NCBI GenBank assembly: GCA_027574665.1
Contig: CM050654.1
Coordinates: forward strand, 34,801,722-34,865,721
Source: Rhynochetos jubatus
Lineage: Eukaryota > Chordata > Aves > Eurypygiformes > Rhynochetidae
Reading direction: 5' to 3'
Length of the DNA stretch: 64,000 nucleotides
Shown: one piece after another, positions 36,701 to 49,880 of the stretch
Numbering within the stretch: the stretch's first letter is position 1
How the letters are laid out: every line of letters begins with the position of its first letter
Program-made: the position numbers and the translations under genes
The notes under the pieces: generated by a model
The model's database searches: none
Told to the model about the DNA's origin: nothing
Seen by the model: only the letters and a program-made list of their open reading frames with translations

Positions 36701-39700
36701 AAGCAAGGTAAGGGCCTCTGTACTTAGGCCAATAAATTCTGCCACAAATCTCGACCACCAACACAACAGACTGCAAGAAGGACTCTTCGGGATCACCTCT
36801 GACATAGGGTTTGATTACCTTTCCAGCCTCACCGCCAGATCCGGAAGGAACGTTGCGTGGCCCCAGCAGACACTCAGAGGGAGTAAAACCACAGGTTTGT
36901 CTTGCATTTCTCAGAGAGCTGTAAGTTTTCAGTAAGGAAGCCAAACTGAAATGGCACAAGGGAACGAAGGGCTGCCTGCGCCAGGGCTCTGTGCTAGGCA
37001 GTCCAGTAACTTCTATCATCTCAGAGTCTCTGATGCTGCCTGTCCTGTCTCTCTTGAAGGAAAATGGGGGGTGATCCGTGCACTTTCACATCCATTTGGG
37101 GCACGGACACCCACTCTCCCTTAGCTCATCCAACCAGGACGAAAGGTTTGGGGCTAACTGCACAGCTCAGCCCCATTCTGAGGACAGGCAAGTTCACTGC
37201 CTGGAGCAAAGCTGGGCAGTGTCACGTGGTGACCACTAAGGCCAGGGAATTTTGAAGGTAAAACTGTTCGCAAAATTAAAATAAATGTCTGAGTCCTATC
37301 ACAGTGTCTAAAGAACTAGAGACAGGCAGTGCTGGCCCATTTACGCGATAGTTATCTGCACTTCCATTCTCCAAAGCCTCTCCCAAGTAGCGTATCTTTC
37401 ATCTCCTCCTGTTTCTGAGATTACTGTGTGCTGACAGGAGTGTTTTGGAGTGATCTTAAAGTGCTTTTAAAGGATAACATGTGGAAATAAATAATTCAAA
37501 TTTTTCTTGAGTGTTTCTTTAGTGTCTCAGCTCACACACAGAGAGTGCTTTTACGGAGCGCTCACCTGTACAACGGGTTGTGCTCTCTGCTGAGTGTTTT
37601 GCCCAAATGATTTTTGAATGCTCTTCTTCTAACACAAAGATAGTAGGTTTTTATATCCCTACTGTGGTCACGTTCCTGCTAGACAAGGGATCTATGTTTG
37701 AGGTACTAGGCACAATCTTTAGCAAAACCGCACGTGCTTTATAATTTAACATGCAATATTATACGTGCTTTTAATAAACTCTGTAAACCCAGGAATAGTA
37801 TGAATGTGGGAATAGAAAATTTTGGAGAATTTTTAAAACAAACAAGATTTAACAATGCCAAAACAGGGTAACATACTAAACATGAAGGACCTGAAATTAC
37901 AGCTGCAAGGATATCTCATAGCAGCAACAGGTAATGCCAACAAAGTGTGTTAAATTAGTCTGTCTGATTAAAATTATTTATAGTAGAATTATATATGACG
38001 ATATTGAGTGAATATGATATTTTCTGATTATCCCTCCTTGCTAACACATGATCCATGTTGAAAGAAATATACATTTTCTGCTGAAAATCCTAGATGTTCT
38101 GCTGCCAATTTTTCTTTTAAAATACTCATTTTTTAACACTTGCATGTACACTCAGGATCATGTGGTAAGAGGAAGCCACAGTTAGCAAATTCTGTGATGT
38201 TTTTCTGACATTTTCTGTAAAAAATACTCATGACTAAAGACGTCAGTAGCTACTGATATGGTCTATAATTCCTTAAAGTTTCACAGGATAACAGTCTTAA
38301 AAAAGGCATTTTAGACATCTCTTTCTCCCTCTTTTTTTCTTTACAGCACAGTCTAGGAACACAGCCCTTAGGAGAGAAGTCTGGCTGATAGCATCAAAAT
38401 TAGACCTTTCATTGTGCTTCTTGAAGGGCATAGATTACTGTACAACTAAGGTAAAATTAAACATCTTGGTCCAGGGATGTTCAACAGTTTCATTTCAGAC
38501 GACATAAAGCACAGATGTTATTTTTACCTCCCAGTTAACAGCCTGTTCTGGTACTCCCCTTTGCCTCTGTTTGTCACCAGACATGCCCACTCCAGCACAG
38601 CAGGAGTGGACAGAGGTTGGATGGGTGAAGCCTGTGGGCTAAAGCAGACCGGAATTTCCATTGGCTAGTGTGAGGTCCAAGGGGCAGGGACATGGGGGTC
38701 TCTCTGCATCGTCGCTGGTGCAGACCAAACCGAGCATTTACACTCCCAAGAACCTCTGTACTGCAGCCCGACCTCACCTTCCAGGCATAACACAAAAGTA
38801 ATTAAACACATTTCAAAGTCTTCTATCTACAGGAGATGGGACTGGCTAAGCCTCCAAGCATAAAATTTATGACTCCCTATGAGGAAAAATCAGAATAATA
38901 TGAATACTTGGGTTTGAAAAGGTGAAGAGAGATAAAATAATGACGATCGCACAGAATTTAAGTTAGGTAGTTTTACTCATCCCTTCTCAGAATATAAAAA
39001 CAGTTGCCACTGATCAGAGAGACAAATCAGCCTCCCAGCACCGCCAGTGCCAACCTGTCCCAGCAAGTGACAGAAATGGCTGTATGGAAAAGGCCTTGTA
39101 ATACAGGGAGACTGGCCAACCTCCTGCGGAACCCTGAGGTCTTTCCTCAAAAGGTTTCAGGTGATTTTAGCTGACTATGCTGAGGTTATCTTCTCTTCTT
39201 TGCAAGCAGCAGTTGTTTATAAACTACATCTTCTCTTTTTCAGCGCAGGGCTGCTCTTGTCAACCTGAGACACATTCCTCCTATTGAGCCTTCCTAAATT
39301 TCACTCATATATGTAGCAAGTGCAACCCAGTGATAAGATTAGAGTCTATAAAGTTTTCTTGAAAAAGGCCTTTAATCAAGCTAATGAACTTCTAGTTCTA
39401 CCCTGATTTACATATTCAGAAATCCTATTTGACTATATGTTAGAGCAAAGAGATTTATGCTTCCTTTCCCAGTAGGTTCTGGCATAATATCAGAGCAAAG
39501 TAAAAGATTAAAAATAGAAAACCACATTGTACCGTATTGTTCCTCCACTGCAGGATGAAAGCAATGAAAATGTCAATTTCTGCAGAAAAACTTGGTACGT
39601 GTTTGCAAATGTAACTTGTACTTTTTGCTTTCCCCAGGAGCAGCTGAAAACAGTAGCTAATGTATAGGCAGGAATGATTTATATGTTGTAGTGCCAGAGT

Positions 39701-40146
39701 GTCAGCTGATCCTTGTAGAAATACCTTATCTACACCTGAGGCTTGGCACCTCTTCTCCGACTTCAACTCTCCACAAAGGCTTACAGACCACATTTTTCAT
39801 GCTCTCCTGCTTTTTCTGCTGTTGCTGCTGACAGGAACAAAAAGGTGCAGCAGCAGCCAGTTTTCTTAGGTTCTACTTTCAGAACATGCCATACTAATTC
39901 CTGTATGTTACTGGCCTAAGTGCAGAGAGTAAAAATCTCTGCTGATGAGCCTGATTAGTTACCATGCAACAGCAGTCTCTGGTGATACACTATAATTAAA
40001 GGATTCTCCGCATACACTATGTGTCCATATTGTCTTTGGGCTTCAAGGTTAGCCACGCTGGGAGCATGCAGAAGGCAAGAAAATTACTTAACTGGGGCAA
40101 ACTAAGAGCCCAAAGAGAGAGACCAGTTTGAGCAGCAATATGGGGC

Positions 40147-40170
40147 TCAGCAGGGATGATGCCCTGCTGA
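40147..40170. repeat. Perfect 9-bp hairpin
   Basis: TCAGCAGGG at 40,147-40,155 and its reverse complement at 40,162-40,170 flank a 6-base loop; two further G:C pairs form beyond one mismatch. GC-rich stem in an AT-rich region. No known family. Confidence 0.85.
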
Positions 40171-42355
40171 CCCACACCACAGGGAATGGTCCTCGTCATG
40201 AAGCACACCCAGCATGGCGCATCATTCACGACATCGGATTTCGGGCCCTGCAAAATGAAAGTGTAGGTTTTTCCTCTGCAAAACTCATTTGCTGAGAAAA
40301 AGCGCTGGTCTGGCTGGTCCTCAGAAGATTCAAGTCTCTGGGTGGCAACAGAATGCTTCTTCCCACAAGCTCTAAAGAGATGGCAAAGGTTCAAGGAAAA
40401 CCCTTTTTTCTTAATATACTCCATTAACCGTCTGTAGGTAATTTGTCACTCCATGCATAGTTTTGATTTCTCACTCTCCTCGAGTACCTTAGGAAGCCCA
40501 GATTTCTCTCCCGAAGCAAGACCTTCAAAGGGAAGCGCTGACAACACCCTTGGTGATTTGTACATCCATTTGTTGACATTTTCCACCAAGCCCATCCATC
40601 GCTGTTTCTCCATTTTGCCTGGCAGGTGCAATGGGAGCGCAGAGTAGAATATCATTGCTGACTACAGCAAAATAAAGAATAACTGGGTACCTTTAATTAC
40701 GTTGTTCTAAAATTACTTCTATGCTATGTTCTTTGCATTTCAAAGCTAACCATCCATATTTTATGCAAAATGAAGTACACGCTTCTAAGGGTTGCACTAA
40801 GGGCATTTCTTTAAGCAATTTACAGACAGTTGCAGCTTTGACTCTGCAAAAAGAAAAAAGATAAGCACTTTTTTCCTCTTGAAACGCTTAACTGAGAGGA
40901 TGAGTTACACTAGTCACTTAGCTCAGTGCTGTTCCTTATCTGGCTCCTACTTTTGTGTTAGATCAATACGGAATGCCGCGAGACAAAAGGAAGATAATCA
41001 GATTGTTACTGTACATTAGTTGGCCTACATGATAACGCCATTCAACTGCATTTAGGAAAATCTTTTTGCTTATATGCATTACGACTCTGCACATAAATTA
41101 ATATCACCTCTCCTGCCAGACAGCTCCTCAAAAACATCTACAAAGCTATATTTGAAGGACACATCACTCTGTAGAGTTTTACCCTGTAGTAACACCTACT
41201 AGAACCTGGACAATGGTTAAGTTACTTCTATACTTAGATGATGTCTGTTTTCTTGCAAACGTCTCTCACCAAGCGTATACACAGGACATCCCTGGAGCAA
41301 ACACAGTGCTTAAACGTGTCTATAGGGTCATTTTACATGCTTCAGGGTTTCATGGTTGGCCTCCAGCTGCTGCCCCAAAAGAACATGGGTCTTCTGTAGG
41401 CACCACGTTATACGTACCAACCAAAGGGCTATTTCAGATACTCAAGGCTGTCCTAAATGACGCTGAATATCCGTGTCCTGGCAGCTCAGTCCTAGCTCTC
41501 GTCTTTGATGGCAACATGTGCAGGAGCAGGAACTGTCTGTTTTTCCATGTGCAGTGCCTGTTACCGTGGAGTCCTACAGCTAATTTGAATGGCGTGTCCC
41601 TGTGTTCACTGTACGGCACGCTAACCAGTGAGTCCCATTTAAATTAGACAGGTGTCAATATAATGTTGTACCATGAATGTGTTTACATATGATAAACATC
41701 AGTACTGCTAAACCCATCTGAGGCAAGAGACAGACAGGCTCAGTGAGGGCTTTGGACAGGAGGAGACAGAGGAGGAGAAAAAATATTGTTTGTAGCTAAG
41801 TAGTATTTTTGGCATCATCGATCCACTTATAACCTTCATAAATCACTTTCCATAGGGGTTTTTTTAACATCATTTTTTCAGTTTAGCGTGAAGATTCAGA
41901 CTGCCTCTTTTGGAGGACCCTTGTGAAAAGAAGCAATTATTGACTTGGGCTAAAAAATAACAGTAACCTGAAAAAATTAATATCCTGGGCTTTCCCTTGT
42001 GACATGAAATAATGAGTATGAGGAAACTCCTTCAAACCCTCGAATTTTCATGTGGTTTCCATGAAAGTCACAAACTGTCTTGGTCAAAACTGGGCCCAAA
42101 TTCAAAGACAGTTTGCAGCTTCTATGAAGTTCACAGTGAACTAAATTTCAGGCTCTGTTATGAAACCCTATTTTAAAAAAAGCACAAGAAGAATCCACAG
42201 AGCCTTAAGTTCATTTTGTATCAGATTGAATTAAAGTATCTCAGTAATTAAAGACATGAAAGTTGTAATCACTAATGACAGCCTTCCACAGAGAGGCATG
42301 GGGGTGGCAACGGTACGAGCCACCTCTCTTTTCTGCGAGCAGATCAGCCTGGGAC

Positions 42356-42376
42356 AAAAAAAAAAAAAAAAAAAAA
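42356..42376. repeat. Poly(A) tract, 21 bases
   Basis: An uninterrupted run of 21 A, the longest homopolymer in the window. The sequence 5' of it shows no exon-like or SINE-like body that I recognise, so there is no support for a processed pseudogene. Confidence 0.95.
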
Positions 42377-45300
42377 GAATGCAGTTTGGTGACCTGGATG
42401 CTAATTCCACCACAAATTCCTCATGGAACACTAATGCTTTATTTGCATATATTCAAACGCAGGGGGGGATTTGTGTGCCCACAGTTCCTGTCTGCCTCTG
42501 GCTCAGCCTGTCTACGCTACTCATGCATAAGCAGATATTCCAGAGCACAGCGTTGCAGTATCTGTTGAGTCTGTAAATGCAGGCACCTTTCTAATTAATA
42601 GCTTATTAAAGATTATATATCATTATTAATCAGGTTAAGAAATGTGCCTTCAATTTTGCTTCCCTGGACAGCTGCTCAGCAGTACCAAAGGACTGCCCGA
42701 ACCTGTCCATTACAGTTATGGTGTATTAGCTGCTTCTACACAAGTTCTGTTGCTGTTGAAAATTTTTGCTACTTCTCATGGAATATTTCATCCATCTGCA
42801 TTTCCATGCATATACCGACAGTACATGGCAGCATAAAAGGTTCCTCCTTTTCCAAAACTAACGTACACAAATGAAGGGCAAACTCCAGATCGATGCACAG
42901 GTGCTCATTTTTTTCAATTTTTTTCTTAGACTTTATTTATTTCTCAAATTAACTAATCAATTTGCTGTGCACCAAGAATTACACCAAGGCTCTTCACTCG
43001 ACATTCAACAGAGAGACAACACGTGGCTGCACAGGGTTACAGCGTGATGTGGGGGGTTGGCTGAAGCTGATACAGCTGGAGCCAGAGCACCAGCAACTGC
43101 TCTTGTCATAAAGCTGCTGAGGCCATCCTGAGTGGTCAGCTGAAGGGAAAAAACTAGACCCAATCCATCAAATACTGATGTTGATTCCTCATCAGAAGTT
43201 GGAAATTACATCATTTTTAGAACAAGAATTCTAAGTGTTGTTTCTAGCTTTTTAAGTCTCCAGTCTCCAATAGGAAACTAACCAAAAATATCTTCAGGGC
43301 TGCCATGGGATTGAATCTAAAGAAAACATCGGTTTTTATCTCCAAGCAAAACCCTCAGCGAGGCTCCCATGAGGTGACTGTATTTGTGAACAGTGCCGTA
43401 AGGCAGTAATAGGAGTTTCAGAAGCCAGATTCAGAAACTTCTGACAGTCCCAGAAAGAGGGAGGAAAATGTGTCTTTTAACACTTTGTAAAGCACTACAA
43501 TTTTATGGTATTTTGAATCTGGTTTGAATCTTTAATGTCAAAACTAGCTGCTTCACACACTGCACATGAGGTATTTTATCACCATTTTCAGTAAAATAAA
43601 CTTTAATAAGACTGTCTTGCCTTTAAAAGGTACTTGGCATTTTCAAAGCTCCAAAGGGGTTTTTGCCTGCATCCCTTCTGCTTCTCTTCTGGCAAGACCT
43701 GGAAGCCTTCTGCTGCTCACCTCTTTAATCCAACAGACTGCAGCAAGTTAGGGGGATGGAAAGAGAATGAATATTTATTTGTTTACTCTTAAAATATCTC
43801 AACATCTCCCGTTGCTTTAAGCTGGGGGGGCAGGCTGTCAAGTCTGATGCACAAACCATTTCTTATTCCTTATAGAGCAAAAAGTTTAATTTTTACAGTA
43901 TTTTAATCTCTACATCTTCAAAAATGTAAAGTTTACAGACTACTCCTACCATAAGGTCTTACTAGAATAAGCCAAGCTCAAAACAAATGCTGCTTTTCTC
44001 CCATGTGATTTCCTCTGCATACCTATATTTACATCGTATTTTATCTTTCTTCCAGGTCACCAGATAAGCCTAAGTTTTGGGAGTCACATTATTCTGAAAC
44101 GTCACAGTGAGAAGCACATGAGGGATCACGAATGAAGTATATGCTCAGTCTTTGCTGAGCTTATCAGCTTAAAGACTAGAAGAAAAGGCAATAACAAACC
44201 TTTCAGCTGAACCTCGTGTTTTAAACTCAAGACGAATTCTGTTGCATTTAATTCCTATGTATAAGACTGTATATTAACAAAAAAATCTTTGCCAAATTAA
44301 TCTTCATTTTTTGGGGTATTCTGCCAAGAATTGGTTAAAATATTCTTAGATGTGAGCTGGAACATTCTGAAATAATAACATTTTCTAAAGTCCTCAGTTG
44401 GTTACCAAAATCAGCTGTTACTGACCATCAGTTTCACTCCACAATCTGAATCTTCAGATCATTATTAGCATGTGAAATCTGACCTCAGCTCAGCACAAAG
44501 AGCTTGTAAAGTATGACAGCGTACGCTTGTGCAAAGCATGAGTACTTCTACTTCAAGTTCCATTTCTATCTTAGAGAAAAAACAGAAAACTTGCAGTTCT
44601 AAAGGTAAGGTTAAATGCAAAACATACAAGTGCCCTGAAAATATTTATTAAAATATATTTTAAATTGCCCCCCTCCCACCCTTAAATATCTTTAAATCTA
44701 GACAAAGTGACAAATACTGCTTATTCTTTAGACCTTCAGGACCCTCAGATGAGCCAAACCAGCATTTTTTCTTTCAAATCTTGTTCCTTGCAACACCACG
44801 CATGGTAGGACCCAGAGGAATAGTACTTCCTCACACACAGTGTAAAAGCTTGCATCATTTTTTAAATTTTTTATATGTTTTTGGCATATGCCCTGCCAGG
44901 AGAAGGAAGCCGTGCCACATGCTGACTCTGCCTGTTTCATCACGTTAGCTATGCTGTTTCATAGCACAGCCAACAACCCTGAATCTGAAAAGCTTTTCCA
45001 TCCACAGAGAAGATGGTCTTGCTAGAAATGCTACAGCTCCTTCTGGAAAATGTAGAGAGGTGTATAAATTAAGTATATTTTTATATTGTTAATTTATAGG
45101 GAACTTTATATTGTAACATCTGGGTAAAAATGTTAAAAGGAAGGAGAAAGAAAGAAAGTCTATTGCCACATAAGAGAGGGGTCTCATAGCAATTTCTACT
45201 GTACAAACTCTTGAGCTGAAGGAGTTTTCATTTCTGAAGATTTTTTATTTAGAAGCAACAAGAAGCCAAACCCAGCAAGCCACAGGTCTACACCAGCTTT

Positions 45301-45716
45301 GATATGACCTCTGTTTTTCAAGCTAACTTACGGTCTGTAAGACTACGCCTAGAATTTGCAATGCTGACAATGTAAATAACCTGAAACGTCAAGGAAATAT
45401 CTTCTGTGTCTCAAACAAACATCTGATGTGGAAACTTTATCTTGCTTATGAACTGGCAAACCTAATTAAAGGGTTTAGGATGTTATTTATAGTGACAGAT
45501 TTGGACACTAACACATCTCTAAGAAACAGTCTGGCTTCAAAGTACAACACAGAAGTTCATATTTATAAATATTTAATTGTAGTATTATGCTGGTTCCAGT
45601 TAAACCACAACAAGTATTAATACAAAAATGAGAAAACCTCCTTCATTTTATTCCCTAAGGAACTTCTTTGGAAAAAAACGACTCATTGAAACTAGCAACT
45701 TCTGAATTCTCATGGC

Positions 45717-45730
45717 GGGGGGGGGGGGGG
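45717..45730. repeat. Poly(G) tract, 14 bases
   Basis: Fourteen G in a row, flanked by GGC on the left and CGGG on the right. Long G runs can form quadruplexes and are often misread in sequencing, so the exact length is uncertain. Confidence 0.9.
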
Positions 45731-48700
45731 CGGGATTTAATATAAACATCTCTTCTAGAACGGCTTCCACAAATTCCCACTTTACCAACACATGACATGT
45801 CATTTGAATCCAGTGAATCCTTCCCAAAGCTTGTGGCTACACCTTCAGCTCTGCCCCATCGCTATCCCAGACTTCAAGGCCACCTTTTCCAGCTGTGTAA
45901 GAAATGTCCTTCTGGTCCAGGAGTCCATGGGGAGGGTCCAGCTTTATCACTCCCTGCCCACACAAACGGCTTTTAGCATTTTAGCTGCAGGTGTAAATTC
46001 TTTTAACCATCAAAACGACTATTGCAGCACTGTATGTCTGTTAGGTCACTAATTACTAAAGTGTTATTGGATCGAAAACGTGAAGTGGATCTCACAGTAT
46101 TTAAATAATATTTAGAAGCTGGCATTAAAAATGACATAACCATTGGCAGGCTACTAGTCTTAACTGTCCAAGAGTCACCTACTCAAATGGGATTAAGGAG
46201 GAGGAGATCAGTGGGAGCTGCCTATCATCACATTAAATCATACAGTCACCTGTAATTCTGTGTGAATGTAATGTGCTTAAAGAGTCAGGAAGCCTTTCTG
46301 CCATAGTGGAGAGCCCATCCAAGCGTGCTCTCCGTGAGGCCATTAACAGTGCAACCACATGTTGTCGAAACCAGTTTTGACATCAAGCATCGAAGGGCAC
46401 ATCCCATGGTCAGGTGTGATCCCGCTGACAACCACCACGCACCAGCTGAGCCGGTGGAACCCTCTGTGCCTTCCTACCCAGCCCTGTTCAGCTGAGTTCG
46501 CCAGAGTGCAGAACAGTCGCTGGGCAGCACCTTCCCCGTCCCAGCATGGAGGCAACGCAGAGCAGCTGCAGTGCAGCCTGGCTACTGAAACCTGAGAAAA
46601 ATCTAGGCATACTTGAACTTCCCCTTAAAACATAAACTTCTTCGGAGCAAAACTGTTATTACTGTGGTTATTAGTAGTTATTTATCAATTACACTCAGCA
46701 TCTGCAGCAGATTTCAACAATTACTGCAGTTTTACTGTTTGATTCCATCCACATTTCATCAGCATGCTCCTACGGCATGCATTATACATGCTGTATATTC
46801 CTCCAGCATGTTCGGCATTCCAGGGAGAAATGATGTATCCAATAAGCCCTAGAGTCAGCCTCAAGAAAGTTGCACTATCAAGCTGCCTAATAAGATCATT
46901 TGATACATGTTGATTACGCTCCACAACACCAGCCTTCATTTGATCAGGCACCTTGGATCCTATCTTGCCTTCAGGGAAAGAAGGGCAAAATCTTTGTAAG
47001 TCGCCACTAAATATAAAGCTATGTTATTAAGAAACATAACTCAAACTCCTTCAGCAGAGACAGAGCAAGACAGATTTTCCAGCCCTGGCATTTCTCGCTG
47101 AAAGACAAGCAAATCAATCAAATGCAGTTGGACAGGGGAGATTTCCATTAGATTTATTGCTTTATGGATCTTTACACTCTTCCTCACACAGTAATAAAGA
47201 CCCTAACTACATCAGCTCATTACTTTGGCAACGCAAAGATAATTAAAAATTATTCATACTAGTATTTCTTATTTACAGAATATATTTCCTCCAAATTTTA
47301 GACCATTCTATCTCTTCAGGAAAGGTGAATACAAATAATACAAATCCTGACTGAAAGACAAAAAAACCCCACAAACTACTTTGAAGACAGAACTGCCACA
47401 GTACTTTTTTTGTTCATCTACAAGAAAACTAGGCATAAATGCTAAACATTATTCAATGGGATATTGTTTTTTAAAAATGAAAGCCATAAAAAGTATCTAG
47501 GGAAATAAAGTGAACTAATCTGGATTGCCAAAAGCATTACTGATGAAGACCAAAAATAAATTAAAAGGGGAAATTAGAAGGAAGTGGTAATTGGAAAGCG
47601 GAACATTTATAAGCAATTCTCAGGACAGTGGTAAATGAAAAGTATGTGATCCCAAAGGGCATTTGTTCCAGCTTCTCCCACGCACAAACACGGCACTTCC
47701 ACAGCTGCCCCCGCACAGCTCTGCTCCTGCTGAGGAGCGCAAACAGGACGAAACTGAGCCAGGAGCAAATCTTTGCTCATGGGTGCTGTGCCACGGGCAC
47801 AGGGACATACCTGGTGATATTGTGGAGGGAGAAATACATCAACAGCATTATTCTACACCTTGTCTGAGAGCCTAAGGCTGACCTATAGCTCACAGAATAC
47901 CTGAAAATTTGGCAGCAAATACTGAATTCTAGATGAAGCTTTAGGGGCCGTTCCAGTTCAGACTTCAGAGGTTTTTTGATATACTTTGCCCACCCATGGT
48001 CCTTCCATGTTCAGGTATGATTTGTCTTAGAGGCAGTTGCCTTACTTAAATAACGTAATTACATTTTAATATGGGAATTCAGAACTCACCTACCCAGCGA
48101 CTCTATCCTCTTAAAAGTCAACGGTACTTTTGCTACTTGGTCTTAGAAAGGAACAAGACTGGGGGTTCGGAGACTGATCATACAAAGACGTGCAACGCTC
48201 CTTCTCTGGATCACCTTGTTTAGGCAACTTTTACTGTGAGCAAAGAGACCGTACGTCGGATACACACAGCGTAAGGGGACAAAGTCATGATTTGCTGGCA
48301 AATGCACACAGGAGACAACTAGAACGAGTAAGCAATTATGCTAAGGATCAAAACGCTCTCCACCCAGATGAGACCCCGATGGCTCTGCTGACCAGGGAGT
48401 TGTCATTTGGTGGAAAGGATGGGTCAAGAAGGGCAATCCTCTGGTTTGCTGAGTTCCCATCTTCTGATTCTCTTTTATTCTTAGGGTTTTTACAAACAGT
48501 TGTGTCAGTACTTTTCCTCTTGAATATCATTGTATTTAAGCTGGGTATTGAAAAGAGATAGGAATCCTCACAGTCTCATCATCTCAAATTCCTCAGGAGC
48601 CTTGCACAAGACATTTACTTTTCCTTTGCCTCAGTGCCCATCATAAAAGGGAATTAATAACACTTAATTGTTCATCAAGTTGGCATGTGGCAAGAATTTG

Positions 48701-49870
48701 ACCATTTCTTAGTTTATTTATTTTTAATGTAAATTGTCACCTACAGAAATCACGCACCTGACTCAGGAAAACACATGTAAGAAAAACTTCCGAATAGAAC
48801 TTTTGACTAAATAATGACTGTGGGTTTAGGCCTGTTATTAAAAAGATAAAAACAGTCTATTATCTCACTTCTCTAGCCACCAATGTTCTCCATAAATCAT
48901 AATGAATAAACAAGTTACATAAAATAATATTGAATTTAGAACGGTTATCAGTGTAATTTTAGTCTTACTTCTTACTATCTTCATTTTCATGGAAACTTTT
49001 AATCATTTTAAGCATCATTTTGAGAAAATGCTGAGAATCAGAAATCTAATATTTTCAAGCAAGCCCCCTTACTGAAAACAGTTACAATATTTTCTCTCTT
49101 TCCCTCCCCTTTTCTCCTGAAAGTTTCATGAGCTCAGCTCATTACCACAACCTTTTGATCTACGTGAGAGTCCTCCACTGGAAGTAGGATGAAAAATACA
49201 CTAAAAAAAGTTAGCACAAAGTAAGGTACGATGCCACAAGACAAAAATTCTTCAACCCTTTCCAGGCTGCCCCTAGTTAGCTGGGGGGATTTTATTGACA
49301 ACCCTGTTGCCATTGCTAGTACTTTTAATTTTCTCCTTTTTCTACCCTATGGAGCAAGTAAGACTATTTTACAACACAACCCTACCTTGGCTATATCTGG
49401 CAAACTCCCAGCTGTCTCTGCTGCTGGTGGCATTTAGCCATTGGTTGGCAGACAAGAACTGGGATGCTTCTACAAATACCTTTGGCATAAAACCATATGT
49501 TTGACATCTTCTGCCTTTAGAGGTAGAGGGTGATCAGTTCCAGCCTGGATATTTTCTTAGAAACTAAAACTATCAAAGATAACGATAAAGGGGAACAAAA
49601 TAAAAAGCAGCCATGGCATACAGTGAATCGATCCTCTGCAGCACTGGGCTCACTACTAAAACAAGTATCTAGGGACCCTGATTTCTCACTCTGTTACACA
49701 TTAGGATGGCCCATAATTGATTAGTGATGTATACAGTCCCAACATTTTATTTTTACTGAACATTTTCATATTACAATGCCCAGAAATATTTCCAATATAA
49801 GTCTTGAATGGCAGAAATAGATTGTACGCATCTTACACTGACTGTCACCTGCCGTGCATTACGCCGTGTC

Positions 49871-49880
49871 GGGGGGGGGG
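49871..49880. repeat. Poly(G) tract, 10 bases
   Basis: Ten G in a row between CGTGTC and TGTGTAG. Plain homopolymer; length may vary. Confidence 0.9.

Noticed and set aside
41213-41647. 144-codon frame with LLYLDD near its start, like a reverse-transcriptase active site
   Set aside because: No other reverse-transcriptase motif is present before or after, spacing is wrong, and the DNA shows no repeat character. Taken as coincidence.
42356-42376. Poly(A) run as the tail of a SINE or processed pseudogene
   Set aside because: No recognisable SINE or exon-derived body precedes it, and no flanking duplication was seen.
48190-48561. 123-codon plus-strand frame with a hydrophobic C-terminal stretch
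   Set aside because: The single hydrophobic stretch alone is weak evidence; no family match, promoter or splice context was seen.
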